Assembly: GCF_023015985.1 (NCBI RefSeq)
Contig: NZ_JALKAO010000003.1
Location: forward strand, 124,001-188,000
From: Marivita sp. S6314
GTDB lineage: Bacteria > Pseudomonadota > Alphaproteobacteria > Rhodobacterales > Rhodobacteraceae
Direction of reading: 5' to 3'
Length of the DNA: 64,000 bases
Shown: one piece after another, positions 28,906-39,141 of the stretch
How positions within the stretch are numbered: the first letter of the stretch is position 1
Layout of the letters: the number at the start of each line of letters is the position of its first letter
The notes under the pieces: generated by a model
The model's input: only the letters and a program-made list of their open reading frames with translations
What the model was told of the DNA's origin: nothing
Databases searched by the model: none
Position numbers and translations under genes: made by a program

Positions 28906-29684
28906 CCCGGATAGACCAGCGCATCGGCGATCTGCCGATGCAGCCCCGGCGCGGCCCCGATCACACCAGCCGTCTGGGGCAGGGTGTTGTTGAACACCAG
29001 TGGCAGACCATCGCGATCCGTCACCGTCGCCCCCGCTTCGGACAAGATCAGCGCCCCCGCCGCAATGTCCCATTCCCAACTGGGCCGCAGCGTCAGCATC
29101 GCATCGTACCGTCCCTGCGCCACCAGTGCGAGGCGGTAGGCAAGCGATGGGCGATGCGCGCGCTTGAAGCCGGGAACATCCCGGCTCCAGTGCTTGGGGT
29201 CCATATTCGGCTTGGTGGCCAGAATGCTGGCGTCGTTCAGTCCGACATCCGGCGACACTTGCACCGCGACGCCATTGCAGGTCGCCCCGCCGGACGCATC
29301 GGCAGCATACATCAGGTCCATCTCGGGCAGGTACACCACGCCCTGCGTCACGCGCCCATTGCGCACGATGGCCAGCGAATGCGCCCAGGTCGCGTCACCG
29401 TTGATAAAGCTGCGTGTGCCGTCAATCGGATCAACAATGAACAGGGTGTCGCGGGACAGCCGGTCCAGATCGTCCTCGGTCTCTTCGCTCAGCCAGCCAT
29501 ACTCCGGGCGGTCCGCCGTCAGCGTCTCGCGCAAGGCCCGGTCCACCGCGATATCCGCCTGCGTCACCGGCCCGGCACCGCCGGGCTTGTCCTCAACATC
29601 CAGCCCGCGCGCCTTTTCCCGCACCGCGATCTCACCAGCGGCGCGGGCCGCCGCAATCAGCAGACCAAGATCAGTCTCCGGCAA
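28902..29684 (-). CDS. cysQ: Inositol monophosphatase family phosphatase, CysQ-like
   Basis: This 260-residue protein belongs to the Li-sensitive, Mg-dependent phosphatases. Metal motifs are the Glu pair in WLSEETEDD, DPIDGTRSF, and the C-terminal WDIAAGALILSEAGA. Family members hydrolyse inositol phosphates, fructose-1,6-bisphosphate or 3'-phosphoadenosine 5'-phosphate. The short length and WLSEE plus DPIDGT context suit 3'(2'),5'-bisphosphate nucleotidase, which clears PAP during sulfate assimilation. No sulfate genes are adjacent, so the substrate is not settled. It overlaps the end of the upstream pmbA-like gene by 14 bases. Confidence 0.85.
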   Translation of the reverse strand: MPETDLGLLIAAARAAGEIAVREKARGLDVEDKPGGAGPVTQADIAVDRALRETLTADRPEYGWLSEETEDDLDRLSRDTLFIVDPIDGTRSFINGDATWAHSLAIVRNGRVTQGVVYLPEMDLMYAADASGGATCNGVAVQVSPDVGLNDASILATKPNMDPKHWSRDVPGFKRAHRPSLAYRLALVAQGRYDAMLTLRPSWEWDIAAGALILSEAGATVTDRDGLPLVFNNTLPQTAGVIGAAPGLHRQIADALVYPG

Positions 29685-31017
29685 GGGTCAGCCCTTCAAC
29701 CAACAGCGACGGCACCACCCGGCTGAGCCACGGGCGCGCGTCATTGCCCGGCGTCATCCGTTTCAGCATATCGCGCAGGTTCCCGGCGATGGTCACGCCG
29801 CTGACCGGATAAGCCACTTCACCGTTCTCCACCCAGACCCCGGCAGCCCCACGCGAATAGTCGCCCGTGTTCGGGTTGATCGTGGATCCGATCATCGACG
29901 TCACCACCAGTCCCGTGCCCATCTGGGCAATCAGATCCGCGCGCGACAGATCCCCCTGGGTTAGAGCCACGTTCGACACGCTGGGCGACGGACCCCCGGA
30001 CGTGCCCCGCGCCGCACTGGCGGTCGACGCCATCTCAAGTTTGCGCGCCGTCGCCAGATCCAGCGTCCATCCGGTCAGCACACCGTCTTTGACAATCTCG
30101 CGGGTCCGCGTCGCCAGTCCCTCGGCATCAAACGGGCGCGATCCGCCAACGCGCACCCGGTGCGGATCTTCGATCAGCGACAGGGAGGTCGGAAGCACCT
30201 GCTCTCCTAGAAGGTCCAACGCCCAGGACGACCGCCGCGCAATCGCCGCGCCGTTGATCGCGCCCAGAAGATGGCCAATCAAGGTCGACGACACACGTTC
30301 GTCAAACAACACCGGATATGCCCCGGTCTTCGGCTTGCGCGGATTCATCCGCTCCAGCGCCCGGTGGGCTGCGGTTTCACCGATCTCCTGCGCCGATCTC
30401 AGATCGCTTTGAAAAATGCGCTGATCGCCGTCGTAATCCCGCTCCATCCCGGTGCCGCTCCCGGCAATCGCCACACAGGAGGTGTGGCGCGACGTCCGGC
30501 GATACCCGCCGGAAAAGCCATTGCTGGCGGCCAGGTGAATATCCTGCCGTCCATAGCCTGCGGACGCACCGGACACCTGCGTGATCCCGTCAATCGCCAG
30601 GGCCGTGGCTTCCGCCACACCTGCATCTTCTTCCAACGCAGACGGGGCAGGCTCGGCAGAGGGATCATAAAGCTCAAGACCGTCTGCCGTGCGTTCAGCC
30701 GCCAGTTGATCCGCATCCGCCAAACCAACATACGGGTCTTCCGGCGCTTCCTTGGCCATCGCGACCACGCGCTCTGCCATCATGGCAAGGCTTTCGGGCC
30801 GCACATCCGAAGACGACACGTTGGCCACCCGCTGCCCGACAAAGACCCGCAACCCGATATCGGTGGATTCAGACCGTTCCGCCTGTTCCAAGGCGCCGTT
30901 GCGCACATCAATCGAAATCGCGTCACCCCGTACCGCCAAAACATCGGCGGCATCCGCGCCTGCGCGTTTCGCGTGGTGCAATAGGCTTTGTGAAAGCTGT
31001 TCAAGCGTGTCCGTCAT
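29671..31017 (-). CDS. pmbA: TldD/PmbA (TldE) family protein
   Basis: The 448-residue protein matches the PmbA/TldE subunit. In E. coli, PmbA pairs with TldD to degrade unfolded peptides, mature microcin B17 and act on CcdA. TldD carries the HExxxH zinc site; I see none here, as expected for PmbA. The start at 31017 gives MTDTLEQLSQSLLHHAKRAG. C-terminal features such as NPNTGDYSRGAAGVWVENG, and the internal RSSWALDLLG, fit the family. It precedes and overlaps the cysQ-like gene, so they are co-transcribed. Confidence 0.92.
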   Translation of the reverse strand: MTDTLEQLSQSLLHHAKRAGADAADVLAVRGDAISIDVRNGALEQAERSESTDIGLRVFVGQRVANVSSSDVRPESLAMMAERVVAMAKEAPEDPYVGLADADQLAAERTADGLELYDPSAEPAPSALEEDAGVAEATALAIDGITQVSGASAGYGRQDIHLAASNGFSGGYRRTSRHTSCVAIAGSGTGMERDYDGDQRIFQSDLRSAQEIGETAAHRALERMNPRKPKTGAYPVLFDERVSSTLIGHLLGAINGAAIARRSSWALDLLGEQVLPTSLSLIEDPHRVRVGGSRPFDAEGLATRTREIVKDGVLTGWTLDLATARKLEMASTASAARGTSGGPSPSVSNVALTQGDLSRADLIAQMGTGLVVTSMIGSTINPNTGDYSRGAAGVWVENGEVAYPVSGVTIAGNLRDMLKRMTPGNDARPWLSRVVPSLLVEGLTLAGD

Positions 31018-31082
31018 GCGGCCTCCGATCCCGGTATCTGGCTGGTGAGAGGTAGAGCGCAGCGTGCGCCACCGCAACCCCG

Positions 31083-31832
31083 CTACGGGTCCAGCGGTTC
31101 AACCACGCCGACAATCGGCCCCAGCCAGCGTCCGAAATCCGACCGGTTCAGACCCGGCGCATGCAACCGCGACACGCTCCCGTCCAGGAACAACGCCTGC
31201 GGCAGGCCAAGATCATCGCGGAAAATCCGCCCGAATTCGTGAAAGGTCACCGCGTCGTCCGAAATCACAAACGCCACCTGCGATCCATCCGCAGATGTGC
31301 CAACCCCGTTGCGCACATAGCGCGAGGTGCTGTCTTCCAGAAACCGGGGATGCAGCGCGCCATCAATCACCAGCATCGGCCCCGATTGCGTCGCAAAGCG
31401 GCAATCCGGTCTTTGGGCGTCATAGCGCAGCGTCTCGATCACATCGGCCCGGTCATCGCGGATGCAGAACACGCCGTTCGGCAACAGACCGAAATTCCCT
31501 GGCCCGGCGTTCGGCACAACGCGCATCACCTCGGTGCCGTTTTCAATGTAGTGGCCAACCGGCGCGCGATCATCGTGATACATCCCGCCATTCATCGCAA
31601 AGGCCAGCCGCTTGCCATCGGCCTTCAACGCCGCGTCAACGGCCGAAAACTGCCCGAACTTTTCACCGGATGGCCCGTCCAGAAACAACCGGATGTCATC
31701 GGTGCGGGCATCCGCAAAACAGACGGTGTACCGCAACCCGTCAAATTCGCGTTCTTCACAGGGCACCGCCGCCTCTGCAGACAGGCCAAGTCCCAGCGCA
31801 ACCACAAGGCCGGTAAGGCTAGCCCTCAACAT
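31083..31832 (-). CDS. Secreted phosphodiester glycosidase (NAGPA/DUF2233) family protein
   Basis: The 249-residue protein starts at [20 protein letters not shown], a signal peptide. The body matches the NAGPA/DUF2233 family: [20 protein letters not shown] near residue 85, and [16 protein letters not shown] near 160. The eukaryotic founder uncovers mannose-6-phosphate by cleaving a phosphodiester-linked GlcNAc; bacterial substrates are mostly unknown and may be wall or phage glycans. The start overlaps the rbfA stop by 14 bases, so it depends on rbfA transcription. It is separated from pmbA by 65 bases. Confidence 0.85.
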   Translation of the reverse strand: MLRASLTGLVVALGLGLSAEAAVPCEEREFDGLRYTVCFADARTDDIRLFLDGPSGEKFGQFSAVDAALKADGKRLAFAMNGGMYHDDRAPVGHYIENGTEVMRVVPNAGPGNFGLLPNGVFCIRDDRADVIETLRYDAQRPDCRFATQSGPMLVIDGALHPRFLEDSTSRYVRNGVGTSADGSQVAFVISDDAVTFHEFGRIFRDDLGLPQALFLDGSVSRLHAPGLNRSDFGRWLGPIVGVVEPLDP

Positions 31833-32214
31833 CACGCCGCACATCATCCTGCGCGAACATGCGGCGTGTGTCATCCATACGGTCGAACGTGTCATCCAGC
31901 CGGAACCGCAGCTCCGGCGAATACTTCAACGTCAGGTTCTTGGAGACCACGCGCCGCAACTCGTTGCGATTGCGGTTCAGCAACTCCAGGATGTCGTCCT
32001 GCCCCTTGCCGCCAAGCGGCACCACGTAGACCGTGGCGACCTTGAGGTCCGGCGATGTTCTGACCTCGCCCACCGTAATGGAATAGCGATTGAGATCGGG
32101 ATCATGGATATCCCCACGCGCCAGCACTTCCGCAAGCGTACGTCGGATCAGTTCCCCGACGCGAAGCTGTCGTTGGCTCGGGCCACCTGAGTTCTGAAAA
32201 CGGTTTTTTGCCAT
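31819..32214 (-). CDS. rbfA: 30S ribosome-binding factor RbfA
   Basis: RbfA is a cold-shock-related assembly factor that binds the 30S subunit and aids 16S rRNA 5' maturation. The ATG at 32214 gives 131 residues ([19 protein letters not shown]) with the KH-like core: [20 protein letters not shown] and [16 protein letters not shown] are clear. It is divergent from dapB with 86 bases between starts. In many bacteria rbfA follows infB; here it is 17 kb away, and truB, its usual partner, does not follow. Confidence 0.95.
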   Translation of the reverse strand: MAKNRFQNSGGPSQRQLRVGELIRRTLAEVLARGDIHDPDLNRYSITVGEVRTSPDLKVATVYVVPLGGKGQDDILELLNRNRNELRRVVSKNLTLKYSPELRFRLDDTFDRMDDTRRMFAQDDVRRDVEG

Positions 32215-32300
32215 CTTCGCCACATAAGACGTCTGGCGGCCTTTGCCAAGCATCCGGTCACCCGCTATGGAAGCGGAAAAGGCATCGGCGGAGTTTGGCC

Positions 32301-33119
32301 ATGAGCGAAGAAATCGGAGTTGTCGTCACCGGAGTGTCCGGGCGGATGGGGCAAATGCTTGTCGCCGAGATCAACAAGCATCCGAAACTCACGCTGACCG
32401 GGGCCATTGAACGCACCGGTCACGATTGGGTGGGTCAGGATGTCGGCACCGCGATGGGCGGCGCGCCTTTGGGCGTTCTGGTCGAAGACGATCCGCTGGA
32501 AAGCTTTGCCCGCGCGCATGCCGTCATCGACTTTACCGCACCCGCCGCAACCGTGGCCTTTGCCGACCTCGCCGCACAGGCCCGCGTCGTGCATGTGATT
32601 GGCACCACCGGTTTGTCCGACGAAGATCTGGCCAGGATCAAGATCGCGGCACGTCATGCCGTTGTCGTGCGTGCCGGCAACATGAGCCTTGGCGTGAACC
32701 TGCTGACCGTTCTGACCCGCAAGGTCGCGGCCGCGCTCGACACCGATTACGACATCGAAATCATCGAATACCACCACAACAAGAAGGTCGACGCGCCCTC
32801 CGGCACCGCCCTGATGCTGGGCGAAGCCGCTGCCGCAGGTCGCGGTGTGGACCTGAACGATGTGTCCGACCGGGGCCGCGACGGCATCACCGGCGCACGC
32901 AAGTCGGGCGATATCGGCTTCTCGGCCATCCGGGGTGGCGACATTGTGGGCGAACATGATGTGCTCTTTGCCGCCGAAGGCGAACGCATCACACTGCGCC
33001 ATGTCGCAAGCGACCGTGCCCTGTTTGCCCGTGGCGCGTTGAAAGCCGCCCTGTGGGGACAGGACAAGGGCCCGGGCGAATACGATATGCTCGACGTTCT
33101 GGGCCTGTCGGAAGACTAG
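32301..33119 (+). CDS. dapB: 4-hydroxy-tetrahydrodipicolinate reductase DapB
   Basis: DapB reduces the DapA product with NAD(P)H in the lysine and meso-diaminopimelate pathway, supplying cell-wall precursor. The 272-residue protein has the nucleotide-binding [10 protein letters not shown] near residue 10. The catalytic [16 protein letters not shown] contains the His pair and Lys that bind substrate. The chosen ATG at 32301 gives [11 protein letters not shown]; the longer reading would run into the rbfA start region. dapA lies 10 kb away on the other strand. Confidence 0.98.
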   Translation: MSEEIGVVVTGVSGRMGQMLVAEINKHPKLTLTGAIERTGHDWVGQDVGTAMGGAPLGVLVEDDPLESFARAHAVIDFTAPAATVAFADLAAQARVVHVIGTTGLSDEDLARIKIAARHAVVVRAGNMSLGVNLLTVLTRKVAAALDTDYDIEIIEYHHNKKVDAPSGTALMLGEAAAAGRGVDLNDVSDRGRDGITGARKSGDIGFSAIRGGDIVGEHDVLFAAEGERITLRHVASDRALFARGALKAALWGQDKGPGEYDMLDVLGLSED

Positions 33120-33206
33120 CCATCACCAGTGGCCGACGGCTGAAAGTGATCCAATCCCATGTGACACGCGTATGCAAAAGCAGCCACGTCACTTAAAGGG
33201 ATCAAA

Positions 33207-33569
33207 ATGTTGAACCGTCTTGCCCTCCTCTTCGCCGCCGCCACACTGGCATTGCTTCCGCAAATCGCCGCTGCGGAGCTCAAGCGGATCGACAGCAAAT
33301 CCGCCTTTGTCGAACTGGTGCAGGGCAAAACCCTGGCGCGCCCGATGGTGCGGTTGCAGGTCCGCCCGGACGGATCGATCACCGGTAGGGGCGTCACATG
33401 GGATGTGACCGGAACGTGGTCCTGGGAAAACGGTTTTTTCTGCCGCGACCTGAATTGGGGCGGTGATGATCTTGGTTACAATTGTCAGGAAGTGCGCGCC
33501 AATGGACGTGACATGCGCTTCACCTCGGATCGCGGCGCGGGCGACTCTGCGGATTTCCGGTTGCGCTAG
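33207..33569 (+). CDS. Small secreted protein, function unknown
   Basis: The 120-residue protein has a signal peptide (MLNRLALLFAAATLALLPQ, cleavage after IAAA). The short mature domain is beta-rich, with DGSITGRGVTWDVTGTWSWE and two cysteines (FFCRDL and YNCQEV) that probably pair. It ends in DFRLR. I do not recognise a named family, though small proteins of this appearance occur in roseobacters. AAAGGGATC precedes the ATG. It follows dapB by 87 bases that show no clear signal, and converges on the DUF1674 gene 3 bases away. Confidence 0.72.
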   Translation: MLNRLALLFAAATLALLPQIAAAELKRIDSKSAFVELVQGKTLARPMVRLQVRPDGSITGRGVTWDVTGTWSWENGFFCRDLNWGGDDLGYNCQEVRANGRDMRFTSDRGAGDSADFRLR

Positions 33570-33572
33570 GCG

Positions 33573-33755
33573 TCAAAAGTCGATCGCAAGACCGCCCTTT
33601 TCCCAATCCCCATAACGCACCGGTTCCGGCCCGTCGCGGCCACCCAATTCCTTGGGCAGGGGAGCGTCGTTCTGTGCCTTCTTCCGGCGCTCTTCGGCTT
33701 CGGCCAAAGCGCGCTGGGCGGCAGGGGGCAGGTCTTTCGCGGTGTCAGAAGGCAT
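33573..33755 (-). CDS. DUF1674 protein (SdhAF4-like)
   Basis: The 60-residue protein ends with the DUF1674 signature: PKELGGRDGPEPVRYGDWEK then GGLAIDF. The family includes the mitochondrial succinate dehydrogenase assembly factor SDHAF4, and alphaproteobacterial members are the probable ancestors. A role in flavinylated SdhA assembly is therefore likely by homology but unproven here; no sdh genes are near. The start at MPSDTAKDL is chosen because the upstream in-frame codons are Arg-rich and not family-like. It is divergent from the rsmB-like gene. Confidence 0.85.
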   Translation of the reverse strand: MPSDTAKDLPPAAQRALAEAEERRKKAQNDAPLPKELGGRDGPEPVRYGDWEKGGLAIDF

Positions 33756-33833
33756 AGCAGTCTTTCCTATCAGCCTCCTTTGATATACGCGCCTTTTCGA
33801 TCGGGACAACCCCGACCCAAGACAGGAACGCCC

Positions 33834-35114
33834 GTGCCCGCACCCATTTCGCCCAGACGCGCCGCCCTCGAAGGCCTCAGCCAGATCATCGGCGAAGGCC
33901 GGATGATGTCAGACGTTGTGTCCGACGATGTCTGGATGGCCCTGTCTCCGCCGGAACGGGCCACGGCTCAGCGCCTGATGACCGAAACCCTGCGCTATCT
34001 GGGGCGCGCCGATCATCTTCTGACCCCGCTCCTGCAACGCCAGCCGCCGCTCAAGGTGATGAACCTGTTGCGCATGGCCACGGTTGAGCTGATGACCGGC
34101 GGGGCTGCGCATGGCGTGGTGAACGAAGCGGTCAAAATGGCCGGCGCGACCAAGAAAACCGCACCGATGAAAGGTCTGGTCAACGCCGTCCTACGCAAGA
34201 TCACCGCAATCGACGCGTCGGACTGGGACGCCGCACCGGACACCCGCCTGCCGAAATGGCTGCGCCCGAGGCTGGCCAAGGCGTGGACCAAATCCGGCGT
34301 CGCCGTGATTGAACGCGCGCATGCCGTGCCACCGCCGGTGGACCTGTCGGTGAAATCCAATCCCGACCACTGGGCCAAGACGCTGGATGGCGCGGTCCTG
34401 CCCACCGGCTCTGTCCGACTGACCGGACGGGGGCAATTGTCCGCCTTGCCGGGGTTCACCGAAGGCGACTGGTGGGTGCAGGACGCCGCCGCCGCCCTGC
34501 CGGTGCACCTTTTGGGGGATGTCACAGGCCTGCGCGCGCTCGACATCTGCGCCGCACCCGGTGGTAAAACAATGCAGCTTGCGGCCAAGGGTGCCGATGT
34601 CACGGCGCTTGATATCTCGGACAAACGAATGGCGCGGCTGAGCGAAAACCTCGACCGCACAAAGCTGACCGCCAAAATCGTCGTCGCCGATGCGCTGACC
34701 TATCAGGACGATCCGTTTGACGCGATCCTGCTGGATGCGCCCTGTTCCGCCACTGGCACCATTCGCCGCCATCCGGACCTGCCATACGTGAAAACGCAAA
34801 CCGGCATTCAGGATCTGGTGACGCTGCAACGCGCCTTGCTAGGCCGTACAGTTCAGACCCTCAAACCGGACGGAACGCTGGTCTATTGCACCTGCAGCCT
34901 GCTGCGCGAGGAAGGTGAGGACCAGATCAAATGGTTCAAATCGCAGTTCCCGGACTTCGAAACGCTGCCCCCCCGTGCCGCGGGTCTCGACCCAGCCTGG
35001 ATCAGCCCCGAAGGCGGCGTCCGGCTGCGGCCCGATTACTGGCCCGATCTTGGCGGGATGGACGGGTTCTACATGGCGGTCCTGCGCCGCAAAGGCGAGA
35101 CATTGCCCGCCTGA
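33834..35114 (+). CDS. rsmB: rRNA cytosine-C5 methyltransferase, RsmB/NOL1/NOP2/Sun family
   Basis: This S-adenosylmethionine-dependent enzyme probably methylates a cytosine of 16S rRNA (C967 in E. coli numbering for RsmB). The N-terminal third is NusB-like, as in RsmB. The methyltransferase part shows ALDICAAPGGKTMQLAA for cofactor binding, DAPCSATG with one active-site Cys and VYCTCSL with the other. A GTG at 33834 with AGGAA upstream gives 426 residues and a family-like start (MPAPISPRRAALEGL); an ATG further up gives an unlikely N-terminal extension. The heparinase-like gene follows after 85 bases. Confidence 0.92.
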   Translation: MPAPISPRRAALEGLSQIIGEGRMMSDVVSDDVWMALSPPERATAQRLMTETLRYLGRADHLLTPLLQRQPPLKVMNLLRMATVELMTGGAAHGVVNEAVKMAGATKKTAPMKGLVNAVLRKITAIDASDWDAAPDTRLPKWLRPRLAKAWTKSGVAVIERAHAVPPPVDLSVKSNPDHWAKTLDGAVLPTGSVRLTGRGQLSALPGFTEGDWWVQDAAAALPVHLLGDVTGLRALDICAAPGGKTMQLAAKGADVTALDISDKRMARLSENLDRTKLTAKIVVADALTYQDDPFDAILLDAPCSATGTIRRHPDLPYVKTQTGIQDLVTLQRALLGRTVQTLKPDGTLVYCTCSLLREEGEDQIKWFKSQFPDFETLPPRAAGLDPAWISPEGGVRLRPDYWPDLGGMDGFYMAVLRRKGETLPA

Positions 35115-35199
35115 AGATTGATCCGTGACTCAGGTCTTCTGGAACGGTATGGTTGCGTCATAAGAACGCTTGCGCAAACGCAGGCCAGAGGCAGAGCTG

Positions 35200-36948
35200 A
35201 TGTTCCGACTGGACGCCATCAAACGGGGGCAGACCCGGTTTTTGAATCGTGTGCATGCACGTCTGTCGGCACGCGCGAAACCCGCCGCCGCCTTTGTTGG
35301 ACAGCCCGAACCAAGGACCGTCGGGTCCTACGCGCGGGGCCGTCAGTTGACCGCGGGCAACCTGCTTTTCGCCGGTCATCTGGTCGAAGCGCCCGGTGCG
35401 ATCCTCTGGGACATCACCCCGCCGGATGAGGCGTTTCTTGAAGAAATCCATGGCTTTCACTGGCTTGATGACATGGCCAGCGTCGGCGATCCCACCACCC
35501 GGCAGATTGCGCAGCAATGGCTATTCGAATGGATTTCCCGCTACGGCAACGGCTCCGGCCCCGGCTGGACGCCCGAACTCGCCGGTCGGCGGGTCATCCG
35601 CTGGCTGCATCACGCGCTGTTCGTGCTTAGCGGCGCGTCCCCCGACCAATCACGCGCGTTCTTTCGGTCAATTGCGCAGCAGACCATCTTCCTCAACCGC
35701 CGCTGGCACAGTTCCACCCCCGGATTGCCCCGGTTCGAGGCGCTGACAGGTCTCATTTCGGCGGGTCTGTCGCTTCAGGGCATGGAGGGACAGGCCGACC
35801 CTGCGATCAAGGCGCTTGGACTGGAATGCGCACGACAGATCAACGATGCGGGTGGCATTCCAACCCGTAATCCCGAAGAACTGATGGAGGTCTGCACCCT
35901 GCTGATCTGGGCGCGGGATGCATTGCAGGATTTTGGCCGCTCGCCGGAATTGGCACATATCGAAGCGATTGCAAAAATTGTCCCAACCCTGCGCGCGCTG
36001 CGTCATGCCGATGGCGGGCTGGCCCGGTTTCACGGCGGCGGTCGCGGAGCAGAGGGGCGGCTCGATACCGCGCTGGCCGCCGCAGGCGTCAAGGCACAGG
36101 CGGCCCAGGATCTGACGATGGGCTACGCCCGTCTGTCCGGCGGACGCACCACGCTGATCATCGACGCCGCGGCTCCCCCGACGGGCCCGGCCAGTTTCAA
36201 TGCACACGCGTCGACACTGGCGTTCGAGCTGACCTCCGGACGGCGGCCCCTGATCGTCAATTGCGGGTCGGGATCGACCTTTGGCGAAGACTGGCGCCGC
36301 GCCGGACGCGCCACACCGTCCCATTCCACGTTGTGTCTGGACGGGTTTTCCAGCTCCCGACTTGGCGAAACCTCCCGGATGGGGCCGATTGAACGCGAAT
36401 TGCTGGATGATGTGCCCAAGGGTGTGCCGGTGGAAATGTCCCGCGCGTCCGATGGCGTGCGCTTTGAAGGCGGGCATGATGGCTATCTCAAGACCCACGG
36501 CCTGACCCATGCGCGCATTCTGGAACTGACCTTCGATGGCCGTGGCATTGTGGGCGAAGACCTTCTGGTCGCGCTCGACACACAGGATCGGGGCACGTTC
36601 AACCAAAAGATGGAAGACACCCGTCTGTCTGGCATCCCGTTTGACATCCGCTTTCATCTGCACCCCGAAGTGGACGCTGCGATTGATATGAACGGCGCTG
36701 CGGTCTCGATGGCCCTGCGCAGCGGCGAGATTTGGGTGTTTCGCTTTGATGCGGCCTGCGATTTGTCGCTCGAACCTTCGGTTTACCTTGAGAAAGGCCG
36801 CCTTCGGCCACGCGCGACGAAACAGATCGTTTTATCTGCCCGCGCGATGGAGTATGCGACGCGCGTTCGCTGGTCTCTGGCGAAGGCTCAGGACACTGCC
36901 GTGGCAGTGCGCGACCTTGTTCAGGACGACGCGACGCTGCTGAACTGA
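35200..36948 (+). CDS. Heparinase II/III family protein
   Basis: The 582-residue protein has an N-terminal alpha-helical (alpha/alpha-barrel-like) half and a C-terminal heparinase II/III beta-sandwich half (about 330-560; [20 protein letters not shown] and [16 protein letters not shown] are visible). No signal peptide is apparent at the ATG at 35200, so export is uncertain. Heparinase-fold lyases cut uronic-acid polysaccharides. The genomic position between rsmB and purH suggests a housekeeping role, perhaps on a surface or wall polymer; that is inference. purH starts 22 bases later, so it is co-transcribed. Confidence 0.83.
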   Translation: MFRLDAIKRGQTRFLNRVHARLSARAKPAAAFVGQPEPRTVGSYARGRQLTAGNLLFAGHLVEAPGAILWDITPPDEAFLEEIHGFHWLDDMASVGDPTTRQIAQQWLFEWISRYGNGSGPGWTPELAGRRVIRWLHHALFVLSGASPDQSRAFFRSIAQQTIFLNRRWHSSTPGLPRFEALTGLISAGLSLQGMEGQADPAIKALGLECARQINDAGGIPTRNPEELMEVCTLLIWARDALQDFGRSPELAHIEAIAKIVPTLRALRHADGGLARFHGGGRGAEGRLDTALAAAGVKAQAAQDLTMGYARLSGGRTTLIIDAAAPPTGPASFNAHASTLAFELTSGRRPLIVNCGSGSTFGEDWRRAGRATPSHSTLCLDGFSSSRLGETSRMGPIERELLDDVPKGVPVEMSRASDGVRFEGGHDGYLKTHGLTHARILELTFDGRGIVGEDLLVALDTQDRGTFNQKMEDTRLSGIPFDIRFHLHPEVDAAIDMNGAAVSMALRSGEIWVFRFDAACDLSLEPSVYLEKGRLRPRATKQIVLSARAMEYATRVRWSLAKAQDTAVAVRDLVQDDATLLN

Positions 36949-36970
36949 ACATCTGGGACCCATCGCTGTC

Positions 36971-38560
36971 ATGACCAATCTTGCCCCCCTCCGCCGTGCG
37001 CTTCTGTCTGTTTCGGACAAAACCGGACTTGTTGACCTGGCCAAAGCGCTTGAAGCGCGCGGGATCGAGTTGCTGTCCACCGGGGGCTCGGCGCAGGCGC
37101 TGCGCGACGCAGGGGTTGCGGTGCATGACGTGGCAGAGGTGACGGGCTTTCCTGAAATGATGGATGGCCGGGTCAAAACCCTGCACCCGATGGTGCATGG
37201 CGGTCTGCTGGCGCTGCGCGACAATGACGATCACGTCGCGGCGATGTTCCAGCATGACATCAAGGCGATCGACCTGCTTGTGGTGAACCTTTACCCGTTC
37301 GAGGAAACCGTTGCCAAGGGCGCGGATTATGACACCTGCATCGAAAACATCGACATCGGCGGCCCGGCGATGATCCGCGCGGCGGCCAAGAACCATGCTT
37401 TTGTCACCACCGTTGTAGATGTCGAGGATTACAGCGCATTGCTGGACGAACTTGACCAGAACGATGGCCAGACCACGCTGGCCTTCCGCAAACGACAGGC
37501 CCAGATCGCCTATGCCCGCACCGGGGCCTATGATGCGGCGGTCAGCACGTGGATGGCGGATGCGATTGGCGAAGCAACGCCGCGTCGCCGGGTGGTCGCC
37601 GGCACACTGGCGCAGTCTTTGCGCTACGGCGAAAACCCGCACCAGAATGCCGCTTTCTACCATGACGGCTCTGCCCGTGCTGGGGTGGCCGTCGCCGAAC
37701 AGATCCAGGGCAAGGACCTGAGCTACAACAACATCAACGACACCGATGCGGCGTTTGAGCTGGTGTCCGAATTTCTGCCCCGCGACGGCTATGCCTGCGC
37801 GATCATCAAACACGCCAATCCGTGCGGCGTTGCCACCGGGGCCACGTTGAAAGAAGCCTATCAGAAGGCGTTCGACTGCGACCGCACATCCGCGTTTGGC
37901 GGGATCGTGGCGCTGAATTCGACGCTGGACGGCGAAACGGCCGAGGCAATTTCCGAGATCTTTACCGAAGTTGTCATCGCCCCCGGCGTGCATCAGGACG
38001 CAAAGGACATCTTTGCGGCTAAGAAAAACCTGCGCCTGTTGCAGACACCGGGTCTGGCCAACACGGCCCAGGCAGGAACGGCATGGAAACAGGTCTCTGG
38101 CGGGCTTTTGATTCAGGACCGCGATAATGGCCGCGTCGATATGGACGACCTCAGGGTGGTCACCAAGATCGCGCCGACCGACGACCAGATGCGCGACCTG
38201 CTGCTGGCGTGGAAAATCGCCAAACATGTGAAATCGAACGCCATCGTCTATGTCAAAGACGGCGCAACCGTGGGTGTTGGTGCGGGCCAGATGAGCCGCG
38301 TGGACAGCGCGCTGATCGCGGCCAAGAAAGCCGAACGTATGGCCGAGACGCTGGGTCTGCCCGAACCGCTGACCAAGGGCAGCGCGGTTGCGTCGGACGC
38401 GTTTTTCCCGTTTGCGGACGGCTTGATGGAAGCGGCTGCGGCCGGGGCCACATCTGTCATTCAACCCGGCGGGTCGATGCGGGATGACGAAGTGATTGCC
38501 GCCGCTGACGAGGCGGGGCTGGCAATGGTGCTGACGGGCATGCGTCATTTCCGGCACTAG
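36971..38560 (+). CDS. purH: Bifunctional AICAR formyltransferase / IMP cyclohydrolase PurH
   Basis: PurH performs the last two steps of IMP synthesis. The 529 residues are full length. The N-terminal cyclohydrolase domain (1-200) includes [15 protein letters not shown] and [16 protein letters not shown]. The C-terminal formyltransferase domain has [24 protein letters not shown] with the catalytic Lys and His, and the final [17 protein letters not shown]. It follows the heparinase-like gene closely and precedes lspA. Confidence 0.99.
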   Translation: MTNLAPLRRALLSVSDKTGLVDLAKALEARGIELLSTGGSAQALRDAGVAVHDVAEVTGFPEMMDGRVKTLHPMVHGGLLALRDNDDHVAAMFQHDIKAIDLLVVNLYPFEETVAKGADYDTCIENIDIGGPAMIRAAAKNHAFVTTVVDVEDYSALLDELDQNDGQTTLAFRKRQAQIAYARTGAYDAAVSTWMADAIGEATPRRRVVAGTLAQSLRYGENPHQNAAFYHDGSARAGVAVAEQIQGKDLSYNNINDTDAAFELVSEFLPRDGYACAIIKHANPCGVATGATLKEAYQKAFDCDRTSAFGGIVALNSTLDGETAEAISEIFTEVVIAPGVHQDAKDIFAAKKNLRLLQTPGLANTAQAGTAWKQVSGGLLIQDRDNGRVDMDDLRVVTKIAPTDDQMRDLLLAWKIAKHVKSNAIVYVKDGATVGVGAGQMSRVDSALIAAKKAERMAETLGLPEPLTKGSAVASDAFFPFADGLMEAAAAGATSVIQPGGSMRDDEVIAAADEAGLAMVLTGMRHFRH

Positions 38561-38612
38561 GGGTGTGTCGTCCGGCCCGACCAAGCCGAGCGACCGAGGT
38601 AAGGGGTCCAGA

Positions 38613-39083
38613 ATGCGCCTAGTTGCAAGTGTTGCAGCCGTGATCTTTGTGATCGACCAGCTGACCAAATGGTGGGTGGTGCATGTGATGGAGCTGGCCC
38701 GCGTCGGTGCGATTGACGTGTTCCCGCCCTATCTCAACTTCCGGATGGCATGGAACACCGGGATCAATTTCGGCCTGCTGTCGGGCAATGCCGATTGGAC
38801 CCGGTGGATCCTGATCTCGGTGGCGCTTGGGATCGTGCTTTTTGTGCTGGTCTGGATGCGGCGTGACCCGCCGGGGCGGATCGGGCTGGTCTTTGCCGGA
38901 TTGCTGATCGGTGGCGCGCTGGGCAACGTGGTGGACCGCGTGATGTACGGCGCGGTGGCGGACTTTCTCAATATGTCGTGCTGTGGCATCGACAACCCAT
39001 ATGCGTTCAACGTTGCCGATATCTCGGTGTTTATTGGTGCCATTGGACTTGCGCTCTTTTCAGGAAGCAAAAACGCCTCGTGA
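38613..39083 (+). CDS. lspA: Lipoprotein signal peptidase II
   Basis: LspA cleaves signal peptides from diacylglyceryl-modified prolipoproteins. Four hydrophobic segments are present. Family motifs are VIFVIDQLTKWWVV, NTGINFGLLSG, and the catalytic Asp pair in GNVVDRV and FNVADISVFIGAIGL. The ATG at 38613 is preceded by GAGGTAAGGGG and gives 156 residues; a GTG at 38565 would add 16 residues. The next gene encodes a lipoprotein, a likely substrate. Confidence 0.96.
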   Translation: MRLVASVAAVIFVIDQLTKWWVVHVMELARVGAIDVFPPYLNFRMAWNTGINFGLLSGNADWTRWILISVALGIVLFVLVWMRRDPPGRIGLVFAGLLIGGALGNVVDRVMYGAVADFLNMSCCGIDNPYAFNVADISVFIGAIGLALFSGSKNAS

Positions 39084-39141
39084 CGGACGCGGCTGGATGG
39101 GGTAAAGCAGGATTGAGGCGAATACGGAGGCGGGCAGAAAA

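Noticed and set aside
36599-38668. 689-codon open frame on the minus strand opposite purH
   Set aside because: Mirrors purH codon periodicity. It has no domain I recognise and purH is certain.
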